DNA of 64,000 nt, taken from NCBI GenBank assembly GCA_016786585.1, contig JAEUUI010000030.1:496001-560000 (forward strand), read 5' to 3'. The translations under genes were made by a program, and so were the position numbers. The notes beneath the pieces are model-generated. The model had not been told where the DNA came from and did no database searches. It saw nothing but the letters and a program-made list of their open reading frames with translations. Shown here piece by piece: positions 27,101 to 35,900 of this stretch. This DNA is from Cyclobacteriaceae bacterium (GTDB taxonomy: Bacteria > Bacteroidota > Bacteroidia > Cytophagales > Cyclobacteriaceae). Every line of letters begins with the position of its first letter. Positions within the stretch are counted from its first letter, which is position 1.

Positions 27101-28479
27101 CCGACTGGGAAGCGTTTGCGCAATATGCGTTCAACAAATCGCATTCAACCTGCTATTCGCTTGTTGCATATCACACTGCCTACCTGAAAGCCAATTATCC
27201 GGCTGAATACATGTCGGCCGTGTTAACCCACTCGCAAAGCAACCTCGACAACGTTACGTTCTTCATCGAAGAATGCCGGAGCCTGGGCATTAAAGTGCTC
27301 GGACCACATGTGAATGAATCGGGCATGTACTTCGAAGTGAACAAAGACGGTGAAATCCGTTTTGGTCTTGGCGCGATTAAAGGCACCGGTGATGCTGCCG
27401 TTGAATCAATTATCAGCGAGCGGGATGCGCGCGGACCTTTTGAAGATTTGTTTGATTTCGCCAAGCGGCTAAATCAACGTGCTGTAAACAAGAAGACGTT
27501 TGAAGCGCTTGCCTTGTCGGGAGCGTTTGATTGCTTCAGCAATATGCACCGCAGGCAATATGTTTATTCGAAAGACAATGATTCAAGTCTGATCGAAAAA
27601 GCCATCAAATTTGCTGCCCGTACACAACAGGAAGAAAGCAGTTCGCAGGCAAGTTTGTTCGGAGGAAGCAGCGGCATCTCGATGCCGAAGCCCAAAATTG
27701 AACAGGTTGAACCATTCAGCGAACTGGAAAAACTGAATCTTGAAAAAGAAGTTGTCGGTATTTACATCTCCGGGCATCCGCTGGAAAATTTTAAGCTTGA
27801 GTTGACATCATTCTGTAACATCACGTGCTCACAACTTAACGAGCTTGAACCGCTGCAGGGCAAAGATGTGCGCGTTGGCGGAATTGTTACCTCGGTTGAA
27901 CATCGCACAACCAAAACCGGAAAACCCTTCGGCAAGTTTGTACTGGAAGATTTCAGCGGAAATAGCGGTAAGGATACGTTTACACTTTTCGGAGAAACGT
28001 ATCTGCGGTTCCGGAATTTCATGAATAACGGCTGGTTCATTTTTATAGAGGGTAATGTGCTCCGCAGCAACTGGGGCCAGATGAACCTGGAATATAAAAT
28101 CCGGAACATCGAATTGCTTGATGAGCTGGCTGGTAAGCGGATTCAGGGTGTAGCGTTGAGAATTCCGCTTCAGAATGTGACGCGCGAGCTTATCACCACA
28201 CTGGAGAAAATCTGCGACAAGAACTCTGGTCCGGCAGCACTGAAGATTTTCCTCAAAGATGAGGGTGAAGACCTGCAGGTGGAATTGATTTCACGCGCCA
28301 CACGCATTAAGGTTTCGAATGCGCTTATTGCCGAACTTAAAAAGCTCGGAGAAACAGGCGTTTTCACCGACTCAACTGCAGTGCGCTGGCTGACAGACGA
28401 TTTGCCCGTGCAAACCAAGGAGCTGTCGAATATTGGAACAATTTCTGATACCTTTGTGTTGGAAGAAGTAGAATCATAA
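24178..28479 (+). CDS. dnaE: DNA polymerase III alpha subunit with N-terminal DnaQ-type exonuclease
   Basis: A 1433-residue replicative polymerase. Residues 1-185 form a DEDDh 3'-5' exonuclease with all ligands in place: Asp6/Glu8 (FDTETTG), Asp105 (HNIEFD), His170 and Asp175 (AHDAAYD). A charged linker (about 205-230) leads to the PHP domain starting HLHVHSQYS (242-250). The polymerase core follows, with catalytic aspartates in PDIDIDFDDEGR (Asp641, Asp643) and the motif GPGRGSAAGSAVAYC. Next come the helix-hairpin-helix, OB-fold (about 1230-1310) and C-terminal region. In E. coli these activities are on separate DnaQ and DnaE chains; here proofreading is built in. The gene lies 25 bp before trx on the same strand. 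Confidence 0.96.
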   Translation: MYLIFDTETTGLPRNKTAPITDLDNWPRLVQLAWQLHDNRGKLISHHNFIIKPEGFDIPYKAEQIHGISTKRALAEGHDMQTVLDTFVRDLEKTSQLIGHNIEFDVNIIGAEFIRKAIATDKLLVITKVDTGIVSTEFCQLKGGLGGKLKMPRLHELHTILFGKDFEDAHDAAYDVAATGRCFFGLIKKKVVNPFDSTPLAEIEYEQPNLDEANFAKKEKKKDAGYTLGDKTVQSIKGAYAHLHVHSQYSVLQATADVKSIVAKAKAAGMPAVAITDLGNMYGVFKFVQEAIAQQIKPIVGCEFYVSEERRKNKFTKDNPDRRYNQVLIAKSKNGYQNLIRLSSLGFTEGLYGIHPRIDKQLIEEFRTDLIATTGGIHSEVPYLILHTGERQAEEAFAWYHKLFGDDFYVELNRHGLPEEDHVNEVLLRFAKKYNVKYFAANEVFYLDKEEANAHDVLLCIKEGEFKSTPIGEGRGKRYGLANAEFYFKSQDEMKSIFRDLPEAIETIGEILDKVESYNLERNVLLPKFDIPKTFKTEDDYLRHLTYEGAKRKYPEITQELRDRLDFELETIKKTGYPGYFLIVQDFTSKAREMGVSVGPGRGSAAGSAVAYCIGITNVDPIAYDLLFERFLNPDRVSLPDIDIDFDDEGRDKVLKYVIDKYGKSQVAQIITYGTMAAKSSIRDCARVMELPLPEANFLAKLVPERPGTTLDTAFQEIKELSDIKKGTDLKADVLKQAIVLEGSVRNTGTHACGVIITPDELTKFVPVSTARDSEMLVTQFDNSVVESAGLLKMDFLGLTTLSIIRTALRNIKKSKGIDIDIDAVPLTDTKTYQLFQRGETTGTFQFESVGMQKYLRQLKPDKFEDLIAMNALYRPGPMEYIPQFINRKHGREPIKYDLPEMEEFLQETYGITVYQEQVMLLSQKLAGFSKGDADVLRKAMGKKQKSVLDKMKDKFIEGCAKNGHAKPICEKIWTDWEAFAQYAFNKSHSTCYSLVAYHTAYLKANYPAEYMSAVLTHSQSNLDNVTFFIEECRSLGIKVLGPHVNESGMYFEVNKDGEIRFGLGAIKGTGDAAVESIISERDARGPFEDLFDFAKRLNQRAVNKKTFEALALSGAFDCFSNMHRRQYVYSKDNDSSLIEKAIKFAARTQQEESSSQASLFGGSSGISMPKPKIEQVEPFSELEKLNLEKEVVGIYISGHPLENFKLELTSFCNITCSQLNELEPLQGKDVRVGGIVTSVEHRTTKTGKPFGKFVLEDFSGNSGKDTFTLFGETYLRFRNFMNNGWFIFIEGNVLRSNWGQMNLEYKIRNIELLDELAGKRIQGVALRIPLQNVTRELITTLEKICDKNSGPAALKIFLKDEGEDLQVELISRATRIKVSNALIAELKKLGETGVFTDSTAVRWLTDDLPVQTKELSNIGTISDTFVLEEVES

Positions 28480-28504
28480 AAATCAATCATAACAACCAAG
28501 TATT

Positions 28505-28825
28505 ATGGGAAAAGCAATCGAACTCACCGACTCTAATTTTGATGAAGTGATCAACTCTGGAAAGCCAGTATTAGTAGATTTTTGGGCTGAATGGTGCGGA
28601 CCGTGCAAGATGATCGGGCCTGTGGTGGAAGAGTTAGCCGGTGATTACGATGGCAAAGCAGTTATTGCCAAACTGAACGTGGATGAGAACCCTCAGACCA
28701 CGGCAAAATTTGGCGTACGCAGCATCCCTACCCTGCTCGTATTCAAAGGCGGTCAGGTGGTTGACAAACAAATTGGTGCAGTGCCGAAATCGGTATTGAA
28801 TCAGAAGCTTGCCGCTCAGGTTTAG
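28505..28825 (+). CDS. trxA: Thioredoxin
   Basis: A 106-residue thioredoxin with the canonical active site FWAEWCGPCKM (Cys31 and Cys34 region), the cis-proline segment RSIPTLLVFKGG and normal length. It reduces protein disulfides in the cytoplasm, using electrons from thioredoxin reductase; there is no signal peptide. It starts 25 bp after the dnaE stop, with no terminator between them, so it is probably cotranscribed with dnaE, and it is followed by a strong terminator. Confidence 0.97.
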   Translation: MGKAIELTDSNFDEVINSGKPVLVDFWAEWCGPCKMIGPVVEELAGDYDGKAVIAKLNVDENPQTTAKFGVRSIPTLLVFKGGQVVDKQIGAVPKSVLNQKLAAQV

Positions 28826-28871
28826 AACTTAGTTGTCGCACACCTCGAAGGTGTCAGACGATTATCAATAG

Positions 28872-28921
28872 GATGCGCTGATGGTGTCAGATTTTACTCG
28901 ACACATCAGCGCATTTTTTTT
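28872..28921 (+). terminator. Rho-independent terminator of trxA
   Basis: ATGCGCTGATG (28873..28883) pairs with CATCAGCGCAT (28904..28914). The stem continues as TGTC/GACA after a one-base bulge, and eight T follow the hairpin. A smaller hairpin, ACACCT-CGA-AGGTGT, precedes it at 28840..28854. Confidence 0.9.
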
Positions 28922-28925
28922 GTTC

Positions 28926-28964
28926 GCCATTCTGAGGAAGCGTAGCGACCGAAGAATCCCCTTA
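28926..28964. repeat. REP-like intergenic element, copy 2
   Basis: GCCATTCTGAGGAAGCGTAG followed by CGACCGAAGAATCCCCTT. It aligns with the element at 15181, sharing CAT..TGAGG, CGAAG and ATCCCCT. It lies between the convergent trxA terminator and YkgJ-type gene. Confidence 0.45.
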
Positions 28965-28993
28965 TCCTTTCGTTACACGAAAGTGTCAGACCA

Positions 28994-29479
28994 TTAAAGA
29001 CCAATCTTTTTAATTCGTTCAACTATTTCAAATACAGCCGGGCAAACCTGCGTGTTCTTTTGTGTGAGTTCCATAATCTGAACCATCTTCTTCCGGTCGG
29101 TATGCGGGTATTCACGGCAGGCCTTTGGTCGTGATTCATACACGGAACAGTAATTGCCGCCATCCAGGAACGGGCAGGGCGAACTCTTCAGCACGTAATC
29201 GTTGTCTTCATCAACACGGAGATATTTTTCTATAAAATCGCCCGGCTTCATGCGAAGTGCTTTCGCTACGCGTTCAATATCGGTTTGATAAAAAATCGGG
29301 CTGGTTGTTTTACAGCAATTGGCGCACGTGAGGCAATCTGTTTCCTGAAATACCTCTTCATGTTTTTCATGAAACGCGTCATCAATCTTGCGGGGATCTT
29401 TCTTCTTCAGCGATTGCAAGAATTTCTTGTTCTCAGCCGAAGCGCTTTTTGATCGTTCCTGAAAGCGGGAAAGGTCCAT
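28994..29479 (-). CDS. YkgJ-family cysteine-cluster protein
   Basis: A 161-residue cytoplasmic protein. The conserved cysteine pattern is CLTCANCCKTTSP near residue 50, then SSPCPFLDGGNYCSVYESRP and KACREYPHTD, which defines the YkgJ/UPF0153 family. The eight-cysteine set is thought to bind iron or zinc; no enzymatic reaction is established. It follows the Upf1-like helicase by 62 bp on the same strand, with a hairpin repeat in the gap, so the two are probably cotranscribed. Confidence 0.88.
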   Translation of the reverse strand: MDLSRFQERSKSASAENKKFLQSLKKKDPRKIDDAFHEKHEEVFQETDCLTCANCCKTTSPIFYQTDIERVAKALRMKPGDFIEKYLRVDEDNDYVLKSSPCPFLDGGNYCSVYESRPKACREYPHTDRKKMVQIMELTQKNTQVCPAVFEIVERIKKIGL

Positions 29480-29494
29480 AAATCAAAATTACGA

Positions 29495-29539
29495 ATTACG
29501 AGTTGAGAATTACGAATCATTCTTCAATCAACCCGTAAT
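29495..29539. repeat. Hairpin-forming ATTACGA repeat between two genes
   Basis: ATTACGAGTTGA (29495..29506) and TCAACCCGTAAT (29528..29539) can pair in the RNA with one G-U. Direct copies of ATTACGAAT flank the left arm (from 29488). It lies within the helicase-YkgJ transcript. A related, longer inverted repeat is at 56562. Confidence 0.5.
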
Positions 29540-29541
29540 CT

Positions 29542-31491
29542 CTATTGAAAATCCCACGCACTTTTATAAAAACCTTTTTGCTGCACATACTCCAGCAGTG
29601 CATTATAAAATTCATGTGAGCCCAGCGTTGCACTGTCGCCCGTCATGATCAGTTTTTTCCGCGCACGTGTTATAGCCACATTCGTTCTCCGGATGTCTCC
29701 CAGGAAACCGATCTCGCCTTTGTCGTTACTTCGCACAAAGCTGATCGCGATAACATCGCGCTCCTGCCCCTGGAAAGCATCAACGGTGTTTATGGTCAGA
29801 TAGGGTTGAATGCCCGATAGAATTTCTGATGATTCTGCAAGTTTCACCAACCGCTCAACCTGGGCGCTATACGGTGTGATCACACCTATTGAGTACTTCC
29901 ATGATTCTGAACCAATTTCCTGAACAAGTTTTTCCAGCTGACGAATCAACAGCTGTGCTTCCTCATCGTTGTACCGACTCAACGTCTCTGCATCCTGGGT
30001 TTCTGTGAAGCCACAACCCGCTGTATCGATGAAATCAATTACCGGGAGATTTTGGATCGTATGATGTGCCACCGATTCATCGGCAATCAAACCGTTATGA
30101 TAAAAATAAGCAGAAGGGAACTGCATGATATCAGTATTCATCCGGTACTGCGTTTTAAGCATGGCAGCAGTTTGAGGATGATTTTCGATGCATTTTTCAA
30201 AAAGCGTTTTCGCCAAACCTTCGCGTGCAGCCTCCAGCGATTTAATAGTAGGCGGCAGTTGTTGATGATCCCCGGCAAATACAACCCGTGCCGCCCGTTG
30301 AATCGGAATCCAGCAGGCTGGTTCGAGCGCCTGCGCGGCTTCATCGATGAAAACAGTTTGATATCGCTTTCCGCGAAGCATGGGATGTGATGCACCAACC
30401 AGCGTACAGGCGATTACATCACTGGTATTTAGAATGTCGTTGATGATGTAAAACTCCAAAACATCGGCATCCGCTTTTAAAACTTTTGCCTCCTGCTTGA
30501 GCATGTTCCGCTCCTGCCGCTCATGATACCCAAAGTTGCGTTTGAATTTAAAAGCCTGCGCACGTACCTGCTCCATCCGTTTGCGCAACGTGCGCAGCTC
30601 TTTATAATGATCGTGATTCGCGATGCGTGCATCGAGTGTTTTGCTCAGCGATTGTTCCGTGACACGCGCAGGGTGCCCGATCCGCACAACATTCAATCCC
30701 TTCTCGGAAAGTTTTTCAACCAGCAAGTCGACCGCTGCATTGCTTGGAGCGCAAACAAGTACCTGTTTTTCAACGGCTACAGTCTGGCGAATCGCTTCGA
30801 CCAGGGTTGTTGTTTTTCCGGTTCCGGGCGGACCGTGAATGATGGCGACATCCTGTGCTTCAAGAACACGCTTCAGCGCTTCCTGTTGACTATCATTCAA
30901 TTCGGCGTTGCGTACGTTACCAGTTGCCAGTTGCTGGTCACCGGTTGTTGATTGCTGGCCTTGGTTCAACCGGGACCCGAAAACTGGCGACCGGTGACCC
31001 AACAAGGTATCACGCAACTCCGCCACGCGCGAGTCTTCTGCCTTGATGATCGACTTCATGGCATTTTCCATTTCCCGGTAGGCCATTTCATCAAACATCA
31101 GGTCGACACCCAAGAGACTGTCTTCAATCCAGTCGGGCAGATCATCTCCGTTAACCGTAATTACCATGGTGTTGTCGCGCACGTAGTTGATCACGCCACC
31201 GAGATAATGTTTATCCGGTGAGTTTTTGGCGTTGCTGAATACGCTTACCATTTTTCCGCTTTGGAAAACATGCGGCTGATCAAGCTGCGCAGTACGCTGA
31301 ACTTCAATCACCAGGCGTTCACCCGTGCCGATGTAATCGCGAACAAGCTTTACCGGGTACCAGCATTTGCCTTCTTTTGTTTTCCGGTGTAGCGGAACCA
31401 GCAATACCTTCTGACGATATTGTTCCAGATCTGCCTGACGTTCAAGTCGCAACAGGTTCCAGGTTTTATGAAGCTGCTCGTGGATATTCAT
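29542..31491 (-). CDS. Superfamily 1 helicase, Upf1/IGHMBP2-like
   Basis: A 649-residue protein with an N-terminal beta-barrel-like domain (about 1-155), a low-complexity linker and the SF1B helicase core. It has Walker A HGPPGTGKTTT (about 219-229), APSNAAVD (motif Ia), FIDEAAQALEP (Walker B, Asp383/Glu384), GDHQQLPPT (motif III), VDAFQGQERDVI (motif V) and NVAITRARKKLI (motif VI). It is an ATP-dependent 5'-3' unwinding enzyme of DNA or RNA by family; the cellular role is not known. ATG 31491 is preferred because a frame extending 5 codons upstream adds nothing conserved. Oddly, the linker at about residues 161-194 is encoded by a heptamer-like DNA repeat (30918..31010). Confidence 0.9.
   Translation of the reverse strand: MNIHEQLHKTWNLLRLERQADLEQYRQKVLLVPLHRKTKEGKCWYPVKLVRDYIGTGERLVIEVQRTAQLDQPHVFQSGKMVSVFSNAKNSPDKHYLGGVINYVRDNTMVITVNGDDLPDWIEDSLLGVDLMFDEMAYREMENAMKSIIKAEDSRVAELRDTLLGHRSPVFGSRLNQGQQSTTGDQQLATGNVRNAELNDSQQEALKRVLEAQDVAIIHGPPGTGKTTTLVEAIRQTVAVEKQVLVCAPSNAAVDLLVEKLSEKGLNVVRIGHPARVTEQSLSKTLDARIANHDHYKELRTLRKRMEQVRAQAFKFKRNFGYHERQERNMLKQEAKVLKADADVLEFYIINDILNTSDVIACTLVGASHPMLRGKRYQTVFIDEAAQALEPACWIPIQRAARVVFAGDHQQLPPTIKSLEAAREGLAKTLFEKCIENHPQTAAMLKTQYRMNTDIMQFPSAYFYHNGLIADESVAHHTIQNLPVIDFIDTAGCGFTETQDAETLSRYNDEEAQLLIRQLEKLVQEIGSESWKYSIGVITPYSAQVERLVKLAESSEILSGIQPYLTINTVDAFQGQERDVIAISFVRSNDKGEIGFLGDIRRTNVAITRARKKLIMTGDSATLGSHEFYNALLEYVQQKGFYKSAWDFQ
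30918..31010. repeat. Degenerate heptamer repeat within the helicase coding sequence
   Basis: The stretch begins CCAGTTG CCAGTTG CTGGTCA, then CCGGTTG TTGATTG, and later has ACTGGCGACCGGTGACCC. It is a run of CCAGTTG-like words on the plus strand. In frame it encodes a Gln/Thr/Gly-rich linker. Its composition resembles intergenic CAACTGG/AACCGG repeats more than helicase coding sequence. Confidence 0.5.
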
Positions 31492-31529
31492 TTTTGCGGA
31501 TGGCAAGATAGAATTAAATTAGCCGTTCC

Positions 31530-32870
31530 ATGCAACGTGTACTTGTTCTCATTCTTCTCGCCTGCGCAGCTTCTGTACTTGCGCAACCCGGCAACCGGCA
31601 ATTCGAAGCGCACCTCAATCAGTATGAAGTAAACTTTAAAGAGCTGATGGCATATCGCGGCATTAATTATTTTGCCGGACAGGTTACCGTTCAAAAAGTT
31701 TTCAAAGCAGTAAAAGAATATGCGTCAGGCGGATACGGTGAACCATCGACCGAGTTTGCATTTCTTTTTTATCATCACCAGGATGATACGCTTCATGCAT
31801 GGATCGTGGATCGAACTGGCATCGCGGCACATGCCCATACTCCGGTCACAGTCGATTCATTGCTCAACCTCGAGAACACGTTAAAATTTTCGATGTCGAT
31901 TGATAAAATCATTGGCACGACTGACCGGGCAGTACGCGATTTGAAAGCATCACGAAAATACCGGCTTAAAACTCCGGAAAGTATCGATATACTCTCCCGC
32001 ATTGCGTTCCCGAAAGAAATTACGGAAGGGCTTGCGGGAAGAAAATATTTGCTGGTTATGCCTGCCGTAAATCTTTCAACGATACCGTTTTCCATGTTAA
32101 AGCCGTGGCCGACTTCCAGGGAGACATTACTTGATTCGATGGCCTTTTCTTTTGCTCATAACTTCCAGCAATTATTTGCAGAAGTTGATAATCTCGGAAA
32201 CGAATCACCCGACAACATGGGATTACTGAAGCAACCGGTTGTGGTTGGAAATCCTGCTTTTACGGATCCCTGCACAACCGGACTTGTTCAACTTACTGGT
32301 GCGGAAGAGGAAGCAAAAGAAGTGAGTGCATTACTTGGTACAGAACCGTTGATTGGCGCTGCAGCAACCAAAATGAAAATTGTTTACAGGATGCGTTCGG
32401 CAAGTTTCATTTATCTCGCTACACACGGTTGGTCAGACACGGAGAATCCGCTTCGCAACAGTTTTATTGCGCTTAACGGCAGAGACACGTGTGGGTATCT
32501 TACGCCATTCGAAATTCAACGGATGAAGCTTGTCAACAAACCAGTTGTTGTATTGAGTGCATGTCAATCGGGTTTGGGGAAAGTGATGGAAGCCGGGATT
32601 GTGGGTGTGGCGCGTGGTTTCCTAAAGGCGGGATCACGTTCCGTAACCATGAGTTTATGGAATGTTGACGATGCTGAAACTGCTGAACTGATGACCGAGT
32701 TTGTAAAACAAATGCAGAAGCCGTCTGCATTCTTCCCTGCAGAACCATGGCGGCAGGCTGTACTTGAATACCGGAAACGCAAGAAAAAAGATGAGCCCTT
32801 AAACTGGGCCGCGTTTCAAACCTTCGGAGTTCCGTATTCCCCAACATTTTCGGTTTCGCTCCATCGGTAA
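31530..32870 (+). CDS. Exported CHAT-domain protease without TPRs
   Basis: A 446-residue protein with signal peptide MQRVLVLILLACAASVLAQ. An N-terminal helical and mixed region (about 20-160) carries no TPRs. The CHAT domain (about 165-435) has catalytic His299 in YLATHGW and Cys345 in LSACQSGLG, with the usual 'SVTMSLWNVDD' and 'WAAFQTFG' end. The fold is a caspase-like cysteine peptidase. Export means it would act outside the cytoplasm, presumably in the periplasm or attached to the outer membrane (inference). It is divergent from the helicase, with only 38 bp between the starts. The target is unknown. Confidence 0.85.
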   Translation: MQRVLVLILLACAASVLAQPGNRQFEAHLNQYEVNFKELMAYRGINYFAGQVTVQKVFKAVKEYASGGYGEPSTEFAFLFYHHQDDTLHAWIVDRTGIAAHAHTPVTVDSLLNLENTLKFSMSIDKIIGTTDRAVRDLKASRKYRLKTPESIDILSRIAFPKEITEGLAGRKYLLVMPAVNLSTIPFSMLKPWPTSRETLLDSMAFSFAHNFQQLFAEVDNLGNESPDNMGLLKQPVVVGNPAFTDPCTTGLVQLTGAEEEAKEVSALLGTEPLIGAAATKMKIVYRMRSASFIYLATHGWSDTENPLRNSFIALNGRDTCGYLTPFEIQRMKLVNKPVVVLSACQSGLGKVMEAGIVGVARGFLKAGSRSVTMSLWNVDDAETAELMTEFVKQMQKPSAFFPAEPWRQAVLEYRKRKKKDEPLNWAAFQTFGVPYSPTFSVSLHR

Positions 32871-32990
32871 CCTTTAAAAATCGTCTATAACCCCGGATTG
32901 GGTAGATTCTCAAATCTTCACCCCTTTTATATAAATGTCCGCATAATGTCGGGGCGAATTGGTTATTTCGCATTCTGTTAATTCCCAGTT

Positions 32991-35900
32991 ATGAAGAAAT
33001 ACCATTTATTGACGCTCCTGTTGCTGATTTGCTTTCTGGCAACCGCGCAGGACGACAAAAAACCAAAGGCTGATTCTGTAAAGAAGGAGAAGCCAAAAAA
33101 GAAAACCGATTTGCCGCTTGAAGTTGCGCGCAGGGTAAACATCAAAACAACCGAAGGCACATGGATGTCGCTGGACGTTAGTCCCGATGGCAAAACCATT
33201 GCATTCGATTTTATGGGCGACATCTTTACGATGCCCATCACAGGCGGAAAGCCCGTGCAGTTCACCAAGGGTATGGCTTTCGATTCGCATCCGAAATTCA
33301 GCCCTGACGGAAAAAAGTTGTTATTCATCTCAGATCGCAGCGGTGGTGAAAACATCTGGTGGTTTGCCTTGGACAAAAGCGATTCGCTTCAACTCACCAA
33401 AGGAAATACCGAACATTATCAATCTGCCGAATGGACACCCGATGGAAATTACATTGTGGGTTCGCGCGGCATCCGCAATTTCAAGTTGTGGTTGTTTCAC
33501 AAAGATGGTGGCGGTGGAGCCCAGCTCATCAGCAATCCTTCTAACCTGAAAATATCAGAACCTGCCTTTGGTTCCGATGCACGTTACATTTGGTTCTCAC
33601 AACGCAACGGTGCCTGGAATTACAACGCGCAGTTGCCACAATACCAGCTCGCTGTTTATGATCGCGATAATGGTGAAGTTGAACAAAAGACTGTCCGCTA
33701 CGGATCGGCCTTTACGCCTACCCTTTCACCGGATGGAAAATGGCTGGTGTATGGTTCACGGTATAACGATCAGACGGGATTGATTTTGCGCGACCTGAAA
33801 TCAGGTGATGAGAAATGGCTTGCGTATCCCGTGCAACGCGATGAGCAGGAATCCATTGCACCGCTTGGTGTGTTGCCAGCCATGTCGTTCACACCCGACA
33901 GCAAAGAAGTTGTTGCATCGTACGGTGGAAAGTTCTATCGCATCCCGGTAGCGGGAGGTAATGCCATCAACATTCCATTCGAAATGGAAACTGAATTCCT
34001 GATGGGACCGCTTGTTGAATTCAAGTATCCGATCAAAGACGAAAAAGAAATGGTGGTTACACAAATCCGTAACCCGGTTGTATCGCCTGACGGAAAACAG
34101 GTTGCCTTTACTGCGTTGAACAGGTTGTACACGATGACATTACCTGACGGAACTCCAAAGCGTGTAAGCAATTTCGAGTTTACGGAAGCGATGCCTGCCT
34201 GGAGCCCTGACGGATCACAACTTGTATGGTCGACCTGGGAAGGCGAAGGCGGACATCTTTATAAAATGAATTTCAAAGCAAAAGGCGCGAAGCCTCAGCG
34301 CCTCACGAACGTTGCCGGATTGTATTCTGATCCTGCCTGGACATTCCAGGGAAACAAGATTGTGTTCCTGCAAGGCAAGTCGTACAATTTTAAAGAAGAA
34401 GCCGGGCCGGTTTCATTTGCCAATCAGGAAGAGATTGCCTGGATTAGCGGCAATGGTGGTGAGATTAACGTGATTGCGAAAGGAAAAGGAAGAAGTAATC
34501 CGCACTTTGTAAAGTCGGAAGACAGAATTTTCCTATTCGATTATGGAAAGGGACTTGTATCTATCCGTTGGGATGGAACTGATGAACGTCAGCATGTAAA
34601 AGTATCCGGCATCACGGTATACGGTTCAACACCGGATGAAAATCATTGTATGTTGGTAGAGTCGGTAACCGAACCTGCGCAACAACCTTCGAGTGCAGAA
34701 ATCATCAAGATGGCACCTGAAGGTGATCAGGCTTTCGCGCAAATTAATAACGACATCTATGTTGTAACGATTCCTAAAACCGGAGGCGATGTACCAAAGA
34801 TTTCCGTATCGGATGCGGGCAATGCGCAATTCCCTGCGCGGAAGCTTACCAAACTTGGCGGAGAATTCCCAAGCTGGAGCAACAACGGCAAAACCGTTTA
34901 CTTCTCGTTGGGAAATGCATTCTTCACGTACAACCTCGAGGAAGCCAAAGCAAAAGAGCTTGAGCTGAAGAAAAAGAAAGCGGCTGAAGAAAAAGCTAAA
35001 GAGGACGAAAAGAAAGACGACAAGAAAGAAGTTAAGAAAGATTCAACCGGTGGCCTGAAGATCGTTGAGAAGAAAGATGATAAGAAGGAAGAGAAAAAAG
35101 ATGAAGGCTACAAGCCGGCCGAGCAGCGCATTAAGGTTACTGTGAAGCGTGACATTCCGGACGGAAAAATTCTTCTTCAGAATGCCCGTATCATTACCAT
35201 GAAAGGTGATGAGATCATTGAGAAAGGTGATATCCTCATCGAAAACGCACGTATTAAGCAGGTTGGCCCTGCGGGTTCAATTACGGTTGATGCCTCTGTG
35301 AAAAAAATGGATCTCAGCGGAAAAACAATTGTTCCCGGTTTCGTGGATACACACTCGCACATGTGGCCTGCCTGGGGAATTCACAAAAATCAGGTTTGGG
35401 TTTATGCCGCGAATCTCGCGTATGGTGTAACAACTACACGCGACCCGCAAACCGGAACTACGGATGTGCTAACCTATGGCGACATGGTTGAAACCGGACA
35501 GGTGATCGGACCGAGAATTTACAGCACGGGACCAGGCGTTGGGTATTGGGCATATAATCTGAAAGATTTCGATCAGACAAAAGACGTTCTGAAACAATAC
35601 TCAGAATATTATAATACGAAAACGATCAAGATGTACCTGACGGGAAACCGTCAGCATCGTCAATGGATCATCCAGGCGTGTAAAGAGCAAAACCTGATGC
35701 CAACAACCGAAGGCGGTCTTGATTTCAAACTCAATATGACCAACCTGATTGATGGTTATTCAGGACATGAGCATGCTTTCCCGATCTATCCGCTGTACAA
35801 AGATTTCACAACCGCAGTTGCCGAATCTAAAATGACCTACACGCCAACTTTGCTGGTAGCGTATGGGGGACCGTGGGCAGAAAATTTCTACTACGCAACC

